From: Actinomycetota bacterium
GTDB taxonomy: Bacteria; Actinomycetota; Actinomycetes; Actinomycetales; Actinomycetaceae
Direction: 5' to 3'
NCBI GenBank assembly: GCA_019425105.1
Contig: JAHYYD010000091.1
Span: 1-8,422, forward strand
DNA length: 8,422 nucleotides
Of this stretch, positions 1 through 5,849 are shown piece by piece; within the stretch, counting starts at the first letter, position 1; each line of letters opens with the position of its first letter. The position numbers were made by a program, and so were the translations under genes. The notes under the pieces are model-generated. The model was not told the DNA's origin. It ran no database searches and saw only the letters and a program-made list of their open reading frames with translations.

Positions 1-2494
1 GAAGGCCCTCGTCGATGCGGCCGCCTCGTCGAAGCGCGGCATCGAGGAGCGGCGCGTGGCTGCCGTTAGCGCTTTCGAGCGCGTGCGGGCGCTGAATGAC
101 GCCCTGAGCGAGGACGCGCACACGGATACATCTGGTGCCCAGGAGCGTGCAGCCGAGGCCGAGGAGGCCGACCAGCTGGACGCGGGTGCGGAGGACGCCA
201 GCGCCGTGACGCGATGGGCGCAGGATGCGTGTGATCGGGCGCGTGAGGCGCACGCGCAGACCCTGCGCGTCGCCGAAGCAGCCACGGCGGCAGCACGCGA
301 GGCATCCGGCGCGCTGGCCGAGGGCCGCGCGCTGGCAGAGGCGCAGGCGGAGCACGCGCGTGTGAGCGCGAAGCTCGCCGAGCTCACGGCGTCCCAGGAG
401 GCGGTCGCATCCGACCGCGAGCGTGCGCGTTCGGCCCGCCGGGCCCTGACCGTGGCACCTTTCGACGCGGCCGTCACCGAGGCCTCGGCGCGCCTGGAGG
501 CCGCCGGCGACCAGGTCGCTGCCCTCTCCCCCGCCCTCGGAGACGAGGCCTCGGTCGCCCCGGAATCCCTCACGCCCGAGGCTGTCTCTGTTCTCGGCCA
601 GCGGGCGCAGGCCCAGCGCGACGAAGCATCGCGAACGAGGGGTTCCCTGGAAGAGGCTCTCGCGGTTGAGCGCTCACTGCCTGACCTACGCGCGCAGATC
701 GAGTCGCTGCGCTCCCAGCATGAGCAGGCACTGGCGCGCATCGCGTCGATCGAGGCCGAGCGCGAGGAGCTGCCCGGGCGCATCGAGCAGGCCACCGAAG
801 CCCTGCGCCTCATGCGAGCGGATGCCGACACGCTGCCCGAGGCCGCGTCCGCGCTGCGCGCCATCAACGAACGCCTGGATGCCTCCATGCAGGCGGACCT
901 GCTGCGCTCGGCTCTCCTCGGAGCATCGGATGAGCTGCGCGAGGCCACGGCCACCGCGAAGCTAGCGAACGCGGCGGCGGCGGACACCCACGACCTGTGG
1001 ATCGCGCAGAGTGCCTCGGCGCTCGCACGTGAGCTCGAGGAGGACACGCCCTGTCCCGTGTGCGGGTCGACGGAGCACCCCAGCCCGGCGCCTGTCGCGG
1101 ACGGGGAGATCACGCGCGAGCAGGTCGCCGAGCTGGACCAGGCACGAGACCGCGCGGAGGGCGCGCTGCGAGATGCGCAGGCGCGCCACCAGGACCTCGT
1201 GCGCCGTATCGCCCAGCTCAACGAGGTGGCCGGCGCCCCGACACCGACGCTCGAGACCGAGCGGGATCGGGCGGCCGAAATCGTCGCGACGCTCGAGGCC
1301 CTCGGCCCGCAGATTGCCGAGATCGAGGCGGCCCTGGAGCAGGAACGCGCGCGTCTGGGCGGCCTGACGGACAGCCTCGCGAGTGCGCGCGAGGCCGCCG
1401 CGTCCCTCGCGTCCACATTCCAGGAGCGCGAGTCGGCGCTGAGTGCAGCCCTGACCCGCGTGGACGCCGAGCGCGCCGACTTCGTGTCCCTCGGTGAGCG
1501 CGCAGCAGCCCTGGATGAGCGGGCGCACCGGGCGGCCTTGCTGGCCAGAGCCTGCGCCGATTGGGACAACGCCCGCGCCGCGCTCGCACAGGCGCGCCGC
1601 GCCCTCGCGGAGGCGCTGGAGGAACAGGGGCTCGAATCCGATTCCTGGCGATCCCTCCTCCTCCCGCTTCCCGAAGTCGAGGCGCTTGAGGCGCGCGCGG
1701 TGGCTCACGACAAGGAGCTCTTCGCGGTGCGTGAGGCCCTCGCCTCCGAGCGCCTGACCCACGCGGCAGCAGCGCCCGCGCCGGACCTCGAGGCTCTCAC
1801 TGAAACCGCCCGCAAAGCCGAGGAGGACGCAGCCGGCGCCGCCCGGGCCTCGGGCATCCTCGAGCAGCACTGCGCGCAGCTGGAGGCTGCCCGCACGTCG
1901 CTCGAGGGGGCGTTGGATGCGCTCGCGCGCGCCCGCGAGCAGGCGGGTCCGATCCGGCGCCTGGCCGATATTGCGATGGCCTCCGGGCCAGAGAACCTGG
2001 CATCCACTCCCCTGTCGGCCTGGGTTCTCATCGCGCGCCTCGACGAGGTGCTAGCAGCCGCGAACCCGCGCCTGGCAGCGATCTCGTCGGGACGTTACGA
2101 GCTCGCATCCGTCCCCGACGACGGCACGGCCTCACGCAAGTCCGGGCTGGGCCTGGCGATCATCGACCACGACACGGACGCGATGCGCAGCCCACGCACT
2201 CTGTCGGGCGGGGAAACGTTCTACACCTCCCTCGCGCTGGCTCTCGGCCTCGCGGACGTCGTCTCAGCAGAGGCCGGGGGCGTCGAGCTTCGCACGATGT
2301 TCATCGACGAGGGCTTCGGGTCGCTGGACTCGCACACGCTCAGCCTCGTGATGGCCCAGCTTCAGGCGCTGCGCAGTGCGGGGCGCACGGTCGGCGTGAT
2401 CTCGCACGTCGAGGAGATGGCGACCCAGATTGCGGACCAGATCCAGGTGCGGCCGCTGCCGGAGGGAGGATCGACCCTGAGCGTGCGCGCCTAA
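1..2494 (+). CDS. sbcC: Nuclease SbcCD subunit C (SbcC/Rad50-type ATPase), 5' part missing
   Basis: This is the SMC-like ATPase subunit of the SbcCD complex, which with SbcD opens hairpins and processes DNA ends in the cytoplasm. The reading frame is open from the left edge (first whole codon at base 2), so the gene is truncated. The N-terminal Walker A half of the ATPase is outside the window, and about 830 C-terminal residues are visible. A long Ala/Glu/Arg-rich coiled coil is broken by a canonical zinc hook, CPVC at 1052-1063 (visible residue 351). A second coiled coil follows, then the C-terminal ATPase lobe. That lobe has the ABC signature LSGGE at 2201-2215, Walker B FIDEG near visible residues 767-771, the D-loop SLD at 2321-2329 and a switch histidine in ISH at about 2405. 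The GTG at 56 is internal and is not a credible start. The gene ends 3 bases before the convergent gene's stop codon. Family and motifs are directly visible; a partner sbcD would be expected upstream. Confidence 0.96.
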   Translation, partial: KALVDAAASSKRGIEERRVAAVSAFERVRALNDALSEDAHTDTSGAQERAAEAEEADQLDAGAEDASAVTRWAQDACDRAREAHAQTLRVAEAATAAAREASGALAEGRALAEAQAEHARVSAKLAELTASQEAVASDRERARSARRALTVAPFDAAVTEASARLEAAGDQVAALSPALGDEASVAPESLTPEAVSVLGQRAQAQRDEASRTRGSLEEALAVERSLPDLRAQIESLRSQHEQALARIASIEAEREELPGRIEQATEALRLMRADADTLPEAASALRAINERLDASMQADLLRSALLGASDELREATATAKLANAAAADTHDLWIAQSASALARELEEDTPCPVCGSTEHPSPAPVADGEITREQVAELDQARDRAEGALRDAQARHQDLVRRIAQLNEVAGAPTPTLETERDRAAEIVATLEALGPQIAEIEAALEQERARLGGLTDSLASAREAAASLASTFQERESALSAALTRVDAERADFVSLGERAAALDERAHRAALLARACADWDNARAALAQARRALAEALEEQGLESDSWRSLLLPLPEVEALEARAVAHDKELFAVREALASERLTHAAAAPAPDLEALTETARKAEEDAAGAARASGILEQHCAQLEAARTSLEGALDALARAREQAGPIRRLADIAMASGPENLASTPLSAWVLIARLDEVLAAANPRLAAISSGRYELASVPDDGTASRKSGLGLAIIDHDTDAMRSPRTLSGGETFYTSLALALGLADVVSAEAGGVELRTMFIDEGFGSLDSHTLSLVMAQLQALRSAGRTVGVISHVEEMATQIADQIQVRPLPEGGSTLSVRA

Positions 2495-2497
2495 CGC

Positions 2498-2968
2498 TCA
2501 GCCCCTGTGCAGGGCCAGGACGGCGGGACGCTCGGAGCGGTCGAACCAGGCGAGGGAGGACTCCCACAGGGCGGCCACGGCCTCGTCGGCATCCTCCTGC
2601 GTCTCGGCGCTCAGCACGGCCTCCACCGCGGGCGCGGCGTCGGGCAGGTCCGCGAGGATCGCTGCCACGTCCGACCAGGTGTATTCGAAGGCCGCGGCCT
2701 CGAAAATGTGAGGCTCGATCTGCTCGCCGGGGGTCAGCGTCGTGGAGGTCGGCGTGTCGACGGCCAGGACGACGCGCGCCGTGCCAGCGCCTTCCGTGTC
2801 TCGGGCCAGCGCGAGGGAGGACAGCGCGGCCTCGGTGATGGCGTCGTCCTCGAGGACCTCGATGTCCTCCCCGCTCATGGCGGCCTCGGGCACGCACAGG
2901 ACGCCGCTGCGCACGGGCGGGAGCGGAACGGACAGGTCGGACAGGACGGCGGGAACGTAGACGTGCAT
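2498..2968 (-). CDS. DUF6912-like conserved actinobacterial protein
   Basis: A 156-residue soluble protein of unknown function. It starts MHVYVPAVLSDL and has no signal peptide or membrane segment. The opening MHVYVPA, followed by a short acidic region, the alanine-rich helix ITEAALSSLALA (residues 44-55), the strand ARVVLAVD (64-71) and an acidic C-terminal half, matches my memory of the DUF6912 family of actinobacteria. No catalytic motif is evident. An upstream in-frame start would add 20 residues, but that extension lies inside the preceding gene. The ATG at 2968 sits only 2 bases after the TGA of the CpaE-like gene, and no good ribosome binding site is seen, so translation is probably coupled. 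The context suggests the last gene of the SAF/CpaE operon, but a shared function is only inference. Family assignment is moderate because it rests on recall of the N-terminal pattern. Confidence 0.82.
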   Translation of the reverse strand: MHVYVPAVLSDLSVPLPPVRSGVLCVPEAAMSGEDIEVLEDDAITEAALSSLALARDTEGAGTARVVLAVDTPTSTTLTPGEQIEPHIFEAAAFEYTWSDVAAILADLPDAAPAVEAVLSAETQEDADEAVAALWESSLAWFDRSERPAVLALHRG

Positions 2969-2970
2969 GG

Positions 2971-4158
2971 TCACAGTGTAGGCATCCACTGCGCGACAAT
3001 CGCCTCCAACTCGTCGGAGGCCTCGCAATGCGTGCCGCTTTCCCCCAAAGCCTTGCCGCGCAGGGCTGCCCGCGCGACGCCCGCATCTTCATCGACAACG
3101 TGGAAGATCTGTTCGGGCATGAAGGTGCCAATCGCGTCCTGGAGGGATGCGACGGGGCGCGCCCCGATCGCATCAGTACTGACGCGGTTAACAATCAGCG
3201 TGATCGGACAATCACTGCCGTGCTCGTTCCACCAGCTGGCCAGGAAGGAGAGTCGGTTGATGCCGACGATGTCCCCCCGCGCAACAATCACGAGCCGGTC
3301 GACGCGTTCCAGCACGCCGAGCGCGGCGTCGTCGCGGCTGGCTCCTCGGCTGGATTTTTCGAGGGACGTGGACGCGATGTCGACGACGCTGTAGCGGGCG
3401 CTGAGTCGTAGCGCTCCGATGATCGATTCGATGCTCGGACGGCTCACTTCGCGCCACCGGTGAGGAGTGACCAGGCCGGTGATGACGCGCAGTCCCTCGG
3501 ATCGCTGGACGGCGGCGGACTGGACGTCCTGGGGCGTGAGCGGTCCACGGGAGGCGGTGCGCGCCAGGATTGACAGGCCCGAGGCCTGGACGGGCAATCC
3601 GAGAAGGTGCGCGATCGTCGGGTTGGCGGTGTCCGCGTCGACGAGGAGGGTCGGCGCAGTGCGCGCGAGGAGTGTCGCGATACCCGCAGCGAGGGTCGTG
3701 CGCCCGGGGGCTCCGCTGGTCCCCCACACGGCGATGACCGTACCCGGGGACGAGGGCGGTGGGGGTGGCGGGGGCTGTTCATCCGCGATGGCGGGTTGGA
3801 CACGAACGTTGCGTGTCGCCGCTATCAGCGAATTGACGACCTGTTCGGGACTGCCCGGAGCGGCGACCGAGGCAACGCCGATGGAGACAAGCCTCGCCCT
3901 GAGCGCATGCGAGCCGAGAGCGACGACCGCCATGCCACACGAGCGCAGCGCATCCACGGCCTCGGCCGTCAGGTCGGGGTCGGCACCATCGATGACTGCC
4001 AGATCCGCGATTCCCGCGCGGCCGGCGGCGATAACCTCAGCGAGATCGGCGCAGCGACGAACGATCGCGAGGGTCTCTCCATGGCGTTGTATTGCCTGGA
4101 TGAGGGGCGCTTCGTATCGCTGCTCGGCGAGGATAACAACCCCGTGAACGGTACTCAT
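2971..4158 (-). CDS. CpaE/MinD-like P-loop ATPase with receiver-like N-terminal domain
   Basis: A 395-residue protein with CpaE architecture. Residues 1-118 look like a degenerate receiver/flavodoxin-like alpha/beta domain. Residues 128-138 form a linker with seven consecutive prolines (129-135). From residue 140 on it is a MinD/ParA-type ATPase. The P-loop is WGTSGAPGRTT (145-155), the Walker A' strand is LLVDAD (171-176) with downstream NPTIAHLLGL, and the Walker B region is YSVVDIAS (256-263). The usual P-loop lysine is arginine (R153), and the MinD signature lysine before the first glycines is also absent, so ATP hydrolysis may be weak or altered. I recall similar APGR-type loops in actinobacterial relatives. 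CpaE proteins position or support Flp/Tad pilus assembly at the membrane, but no Tad genes occur here, so the client is unknown. The start ATG overlaps the SAF gene stop (ATGA, 4155-4158), with no clear Shine-Dalgarno sequence, suggesting translational coupling. Confidence 0.9.
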   Translation of the reverse strand: MSTVHGVVILAEQRYEAPLIQAIQRHGETLAIVRRCADLAEVIAAGRAGIADLAVIDGADPDLTAEAVDALRSCGMAVVALGSHALRARLVSIGVASVAAPGSPEQVVNSLIAATRNVRVQPAIADEQPPPPPPPSSPGTVIAVWGTSGAPGRTTLAAGIATLLARTAPTLLVDADTANPTIAHLLGLPVQASGLSILARTASRGPLTPQDVQSAAVQRSEGLRVITGLVTPHRWREVSRPSIESIIGALRLSARYSVVDIASTSLEKSSRGASRDDAALGVLERVDRLVIVARGDIVGINRLSFLASWWNEHGSDCPITLIVNRVSTDAIGARPVASLQDAIGTFMPEQIFHVVDEDAGVARAALRGKALGESGTHCEASDELEAIVAQWMPTL

Positions 4159-4814
4159 GGCGCACCGACGGGCACGGCAGCGAGGCCATCCGTCGAGCTC
4201 TGGGCGGCGAGCAGGACGGGTAGCGAGGAGGAGTCTGCCAGGATCTCGATGCGCGCTCCCCTCCTCGTTTGGGACGAGGAGGAGGCCTCGATCGTGCGCA
4301 CGAACGTAAAGGACCCCTCAATTTCGTGCGCCTGCTCGGCCCCCTGGGACTGCGTGCGCGTTGGAACCGTCCACAGCTGGATCCTGGTGCCGTCGGCCAC
4401 CCCGTCGGGCAGTCCGGTCGTCACCGTCACGGCAAGACGCACCGTCTGCCCCGCACCCTCCGATGCGGTCTGCGCGATATCGGAGCGCATGATGATCTGA
4501 CCGGGGACGAGCTGGCGCGTCGCAACGGATCCCATGGGAGCCTCGGACGTGGGCGCATAGACGGAGCCATCCACGCGGAGGTCGGTTTCTCGCACGTTGT
4601 CGGCTGTGATGGCTTCACCGGGCGCAATCGTACTGGTCACGGTGTAGACGCGGGATCCACCCCGAAGGAAGCCGCTGAGGACGCTGAAAGCGATCACGGA
4701 CGCGATGACGAGGACCACTCCGATGATGAATCGGCGGTCTATCTTGCCGGGGGCGCGCGCCGGAATCGACACTGAAGCTGAGACGCGTTTCACTCTTCTA
4801 TGATGCACGTTCAA
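4155..4814 (-). CDS. SAF-domain membrane protein (CpaB/RcpC-like)
   Basis: About 219 residues. A short basic cytoplasmic N-terminus precedes one transmembrane helix (about residues 29-48, FIIGVVLVIASVIAFSVLSG). An SAF domain follows (about 55-115), with the typical pattern VYTVTSTIAPGEAITADNV and later ATRQLVPGQIIMRSDI. The rest is a strand-rich C-terminal region of about 100 residues. Orientation is probably N-in with the SAF domain outside. SAF domains of this type occur in the CpaB/RcpC proteins of Flp pili and in flagellar P-ring chaperones (FlgA), but this protein is shorter than full CpaB. The longest reading starts at TTG (4814). GTG codons at 4808 and 4793 are alternatives, and none has a well-spaced ribosome binding site, so the start is uncertain by about 7 residues. 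It is the first gene of the three-gene leftward operon and overlaps the CpaE-like gene by 4 bases. Confidence 0.85.
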   Translation of the reverse strand: MNVHHRRVKRVSASVSIPARAPGKIDRRFIIGVVLVIASVIAFSVLSGFLRGGSRVYTVTSTIAPGEAITADNVRETDLRVDGSVYAPTSEAPMGSVATRQLVPGQIIMRSDIAQTASEGAGQTVRLAVTVTTGLPDGVADGTRIQLWTVPTRTQSQGAEQAHEIEGSFTFVRTIEASSSSQTRRGARIEILADSSSLPVLLAAQSSTDGLAAVPVGAP

Positions 4815-4830
4815 CCGGAAAAGCGGTAGG

Positions 4831-4895
4831 TTGCCGACTATTCATCAGAATCAACCGATCTCATCGGTCATATGTCGGACAAAAAATTGCCGACT
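4831..4895. repeat. Pair of 9-bp direct repeats in the divergent promoter region
   Basis: TTGCCGACT occurs at 4831-4839 and again at 4887-4895, a start-to-start distance of 56 bp. The first copy is preceded by G, giving GTTGCC, the same half-site that forms the perfect palindrome at 4932-4947. The repeats lie between the start of the SAF operon (4814) and the HTH gene (4939). They could be regulator binding sites; no function is demonstrated. Confidence 0.55.
4854..4868. promoter_or_regulatory. 15-bp inverted repeat, possible operator
   Basis: ACCGAT, three bases, then ATCGGT: perfect 6-bp arms about 40 bp upstream of the SAF gene start. It is too short to act as a terminator and has no T tract. 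It could be an operator for the leftward operon, but an inverted repeat of this size can also occur by chance. Confidence 0.3.
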
Positions 4896-4923
4896 CAAAC
4901 CAATCAAACGAAGCAATCTCAAC

Positions 4924-4938
4924 TGATAACATGTTGCC
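4924..4938 (+). promoter_or_regulatory. Extended -10 promoter giving a leaderless HTH mRNA
   Basis: TG-A-TAACAT at 4924-4932 fits an extended -10 element (TGnTAnnnT). The HTH start codon begins 7 bases after it, where transcription would be expected to start. No Shine-Dalgarno sequence precedes that ATG and no good -35 hexamer lies at 17 bp. Together these suggest a leaderless transcript, which is common in actinobacteria. Confidence 0.5.
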
Positions 4939-4947
4939 ATGGCAACA
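4932..4947. promoter_or_regulatory. Perfect 16-bp palindrome over the HTH start codon (candidate operator)
   Basis: TGTTGCCATGGCAACA reads identically on both strands. It overlaps the end of the predicted -10 element, the predicted transcription start and the first three codons of the HTH gene. The half-site GTTGCC recurs at 4830-4835. The placement suits a repressor site, plausibly autoregulation by the HTH protein. The symmetry is directly visible; the binding protein is inferred. Confidence 0.5.
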
Positions 4948-5151
4948 CGATTCCTCACTCTCGCTGATGTCGCCGAGACCCTGAATCTCACGATGTCAGC
5001 TACCCGCGCCCTCGTTTCCTCCGGCGAACTCCCGGCCATCCAGGTCGGCGGTAAGCACGTGTGGAGGATCGAAGAATCGGTCCTGGAGCAGTTCATCCAG
5101 GACCAATACGCCGCGACGCGCGAGCGTCAAAAGGCGGAAAACGCTCAGTAA
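4939..5151 (+). CDS. Excisionase/MerR-type helix-turn-helix DNA-binding protein
   Basis: A 70-residue protein, essentially one winged-helix domain of the HTH_17/excisionase type. FLTLADVAETLNL (residues 5-17) gives helix 1 and the turn, and SATRALVSSGELPAIQVGG (20-38) gives the recognition helix and the start of the wing. HVWRIEESVLEQFI (40-53) is the closing W-R-I plus helix typical of the family, and a charged tail follows. Small stand-alone proteins of this kind in actinobacteria (BldC is a distant relative) are transcriptional regulators; the excisionase label in databases does not imply phage recombination, and no integrase is nearby. It is transcribed away from the SAF/CpaE operon across a 124-bp region full of symmetric sites. 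Its 3' end overlaps the convergent gene by 7 bases. The ATG lies inside a perfect palindrome and has no ribosome binding site. Targets are unknown. Confidence 0.9.
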   Translation: MATRFLTLADVAETLNLTMSATRALVSSGELPAIQVGGKHVWRIEESVLEQFIQDQYAATRERQKAENAQ

Positions 5152-5711
5152 TCGGTCGACCATCGCTGGCCGAGCACACGGAGTCGACGAAGCCCCGCAA
5201 GCGCTAGCGAGACGACCATTTCTTCCTGCTCATCGCGGCCGTCATAGCTGATGGCCGTTCCACTGAGGGCGACATCGACGTGGTCCGCATAGACCGCGTC
5301 GATGACTCCCCTATGGTCTCCTCCATCGGATTCGATGGCAACGCCGACGCCCCGCGCACTCAGCTCGCGCAAAACGTGTCCCACGCCGACCCCACCCCTG
5401 ATCGACGACTCACGCGCGACGCTTCGTCCGAGCGGCCAGGCGCCGACGACGGCGGACAGCATGACGAGGCTATCGCCACCTTCGCCACGCAGGAGCACCC
5501 ACGTGCGAGTCGAGTCAAGAACCTGTCCCGACACCACATGCCCGCCACGCAGCGCGAGGGTAACGATGCCCACCGCGCCAGCGAGTCGAGCCGAGAGGGT
5601 GACGGACGCGCGCTCCGCGTCCGTCAGCTCATCGATAAGCTCTTCCAGATCACGCTCGCGTTCCTCGTCGAAGCGCGCCTCCAGCTCGGCCATGAATGCT
5701 GACATATCCAT
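5145..5711 (-). CDS. Conserved actinobacterial protein with two predicted Sm-like barrels
   Basis: A 188-residue soluble protein without a signal peptide. Residues 5-35 form a highly charged helix (FMAELEARFDEERERDLEEL). Two strand-rich segments follow, each starting with a GG turn and then a G-x-V/I-x-D pattern: LRGGHVVSGQVLDSTRTWVL (54-73) and ESDGGDHRGVIDAVYADHVD (127-146). Each ends in hydrophobic strands (SLVMLSAVVGA; MVVSLALAGLRRL). This suggests a duplicated Sm/SH3-like small barrel. I recall homologues in many actinobacteria labelled hypothetical or, doubtfully, Fis-family regulator; I see no Fis HTH. The start is taken as ATG at 5711. ATG at 5705 is an equally good candidate, because a GGGG run lies 7 bases upstream of it, and an in-frame TTG at 5735 looks less likely. 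Its 3' end overlaps the HTH gene, and it is divergent from the LysM operon. Confidence 0.8.
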   Translation of the reverse strand: MDMSAFMAELEARFDEERERDLEELIDELTDAERASVTLSARLAGAVGIVTLALRGGHVVSGQVLDSTRTWVLLRGEGGDSLVMLSAVVGAWPLGRSVARESSIRGGVGVGHVLRELSARGVGVAIESDGGDHRGVIDAVYADHVDVALSGTAISYDGRDEQEEMVVSLALAGLRRLRVLGQRWSTDY

Positions 5712-5780
5712 GCCCCAACGATGCCACACCCACAAAGAAAGCGCTGCGCATCACACTTTTATCTCATTTTAATAAACGTA

Positions 5781-5809
5781 TTGACATCAACGGACAAGAA
5801 GCGGATAGT
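5781..5809 (+). promoter_or_regulatory. Sigma-70-type promoter of the LysM/Rv3235-like operon
   Basis: A perfect -35 hexamer TTGACA (5781-5786) is followed by a 17-bp spacer and GATAGT (5804-5809), which matches the TATAAT consensus at four of six positions. Transcription would start near 5816, giving a leader of about 34 bases before the ATG at 5850. The surrounding 5750-5810 stretch is clearly AT-rich against a GC-rich background. Confidence 0.65.
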
Positions 5810-5810
5810 T

Positions 5811-5823
5811 ATTCGCATCGAAT
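5811..5823. promoter_or_regulatory. 13-bp inverted repeat at the predicted transcription start
   Basis: ATTCG, three bases, CGAAT: perfect 5-bp arms immediately after the -10 element of the LysM promoter and across the predicted +1 position. The location is where a repressor site would be expected, but the arms are short, so chance is a real alternative. Confidence 0.3.
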
Positions 5824-5837
5824 CCATCTCACTCGAT

Positions 5838-5843
5838 GAAGAG
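5838..5843 (+). promoter_or_regulatory. Weak ribosome binding site deciding the LysM gene start
   Basis: The purine run GAAGAG ends 6 bases before the ATG at 5850. It is the only reasonably spaced Shine-Dalgarno-like sequence downstream of the predicted promoter, and it supports that start over upstream in-frame codons, which lie before or near the promoter. Confidence 0.45.
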
Positions 5844-5849
5844 TCCACC

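Noticed and set aside
56..58. GTG at 56 as the start of the SbcC gene
   Set aside because: The frame is open to the left edge with coding-like coiled-coil sequence, and the N-terminal ATPase half with Walker A is missing, so the gene starts outside the window.
962..1870. Long open frame on the minus strand (302 residues)
   Set aside because: It is antisense to sbcC and the composition is a GC-rich shadow with no recognisable motif. The plus strand carries the zinc hook and ATPase motifs.
2503..2514. CCCTG-TG-CAGGG hairpin near the sbcC stop as a terminator
   Set aside because: Only 5-bp arms, no T tract, and it lies within the coding end of the DUF6912-like gene.
2340..3194. Open frame on the minus strand crossing sbcC, the DUF6912-like gene and the CpaE-like gene
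   Set aside because: Arg/Pro-rich translation without motifs, spanning three supported genes in a different frame; a shadow.
3467..4500. Open frames on the plus strand opposite the CpaE-like and SAF genes
   Set aside because: The minus strand shows P-loop, SAF and transmembrane patterns with coupled starts; the plus-strand translations show none.
4815..4935. A clear promoter for the leftward SAF operon
   Set aside because: Hexamers such as TTGAGT and TATGAC are present on the minus strand but not at acceptable spacing, so no promoter call is made although one must exist here or nearby.
4939..5151. HTH protein as a phage or integrative-element excisionase
   Set aside because: No integrase, attachment repeat or mobile gene is visible, and the flanking genes are core actinobacterial genes. 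The fold is shared with ordinary regulators.
5764..5795. Leftward promoter for the barrel-protein gene (TAAAAT on the minus strand)
   Set aside because: The -10 match is good but no -35 hexamer lies at 16-18 bp, and the region is AT-rich enough for chance matches.
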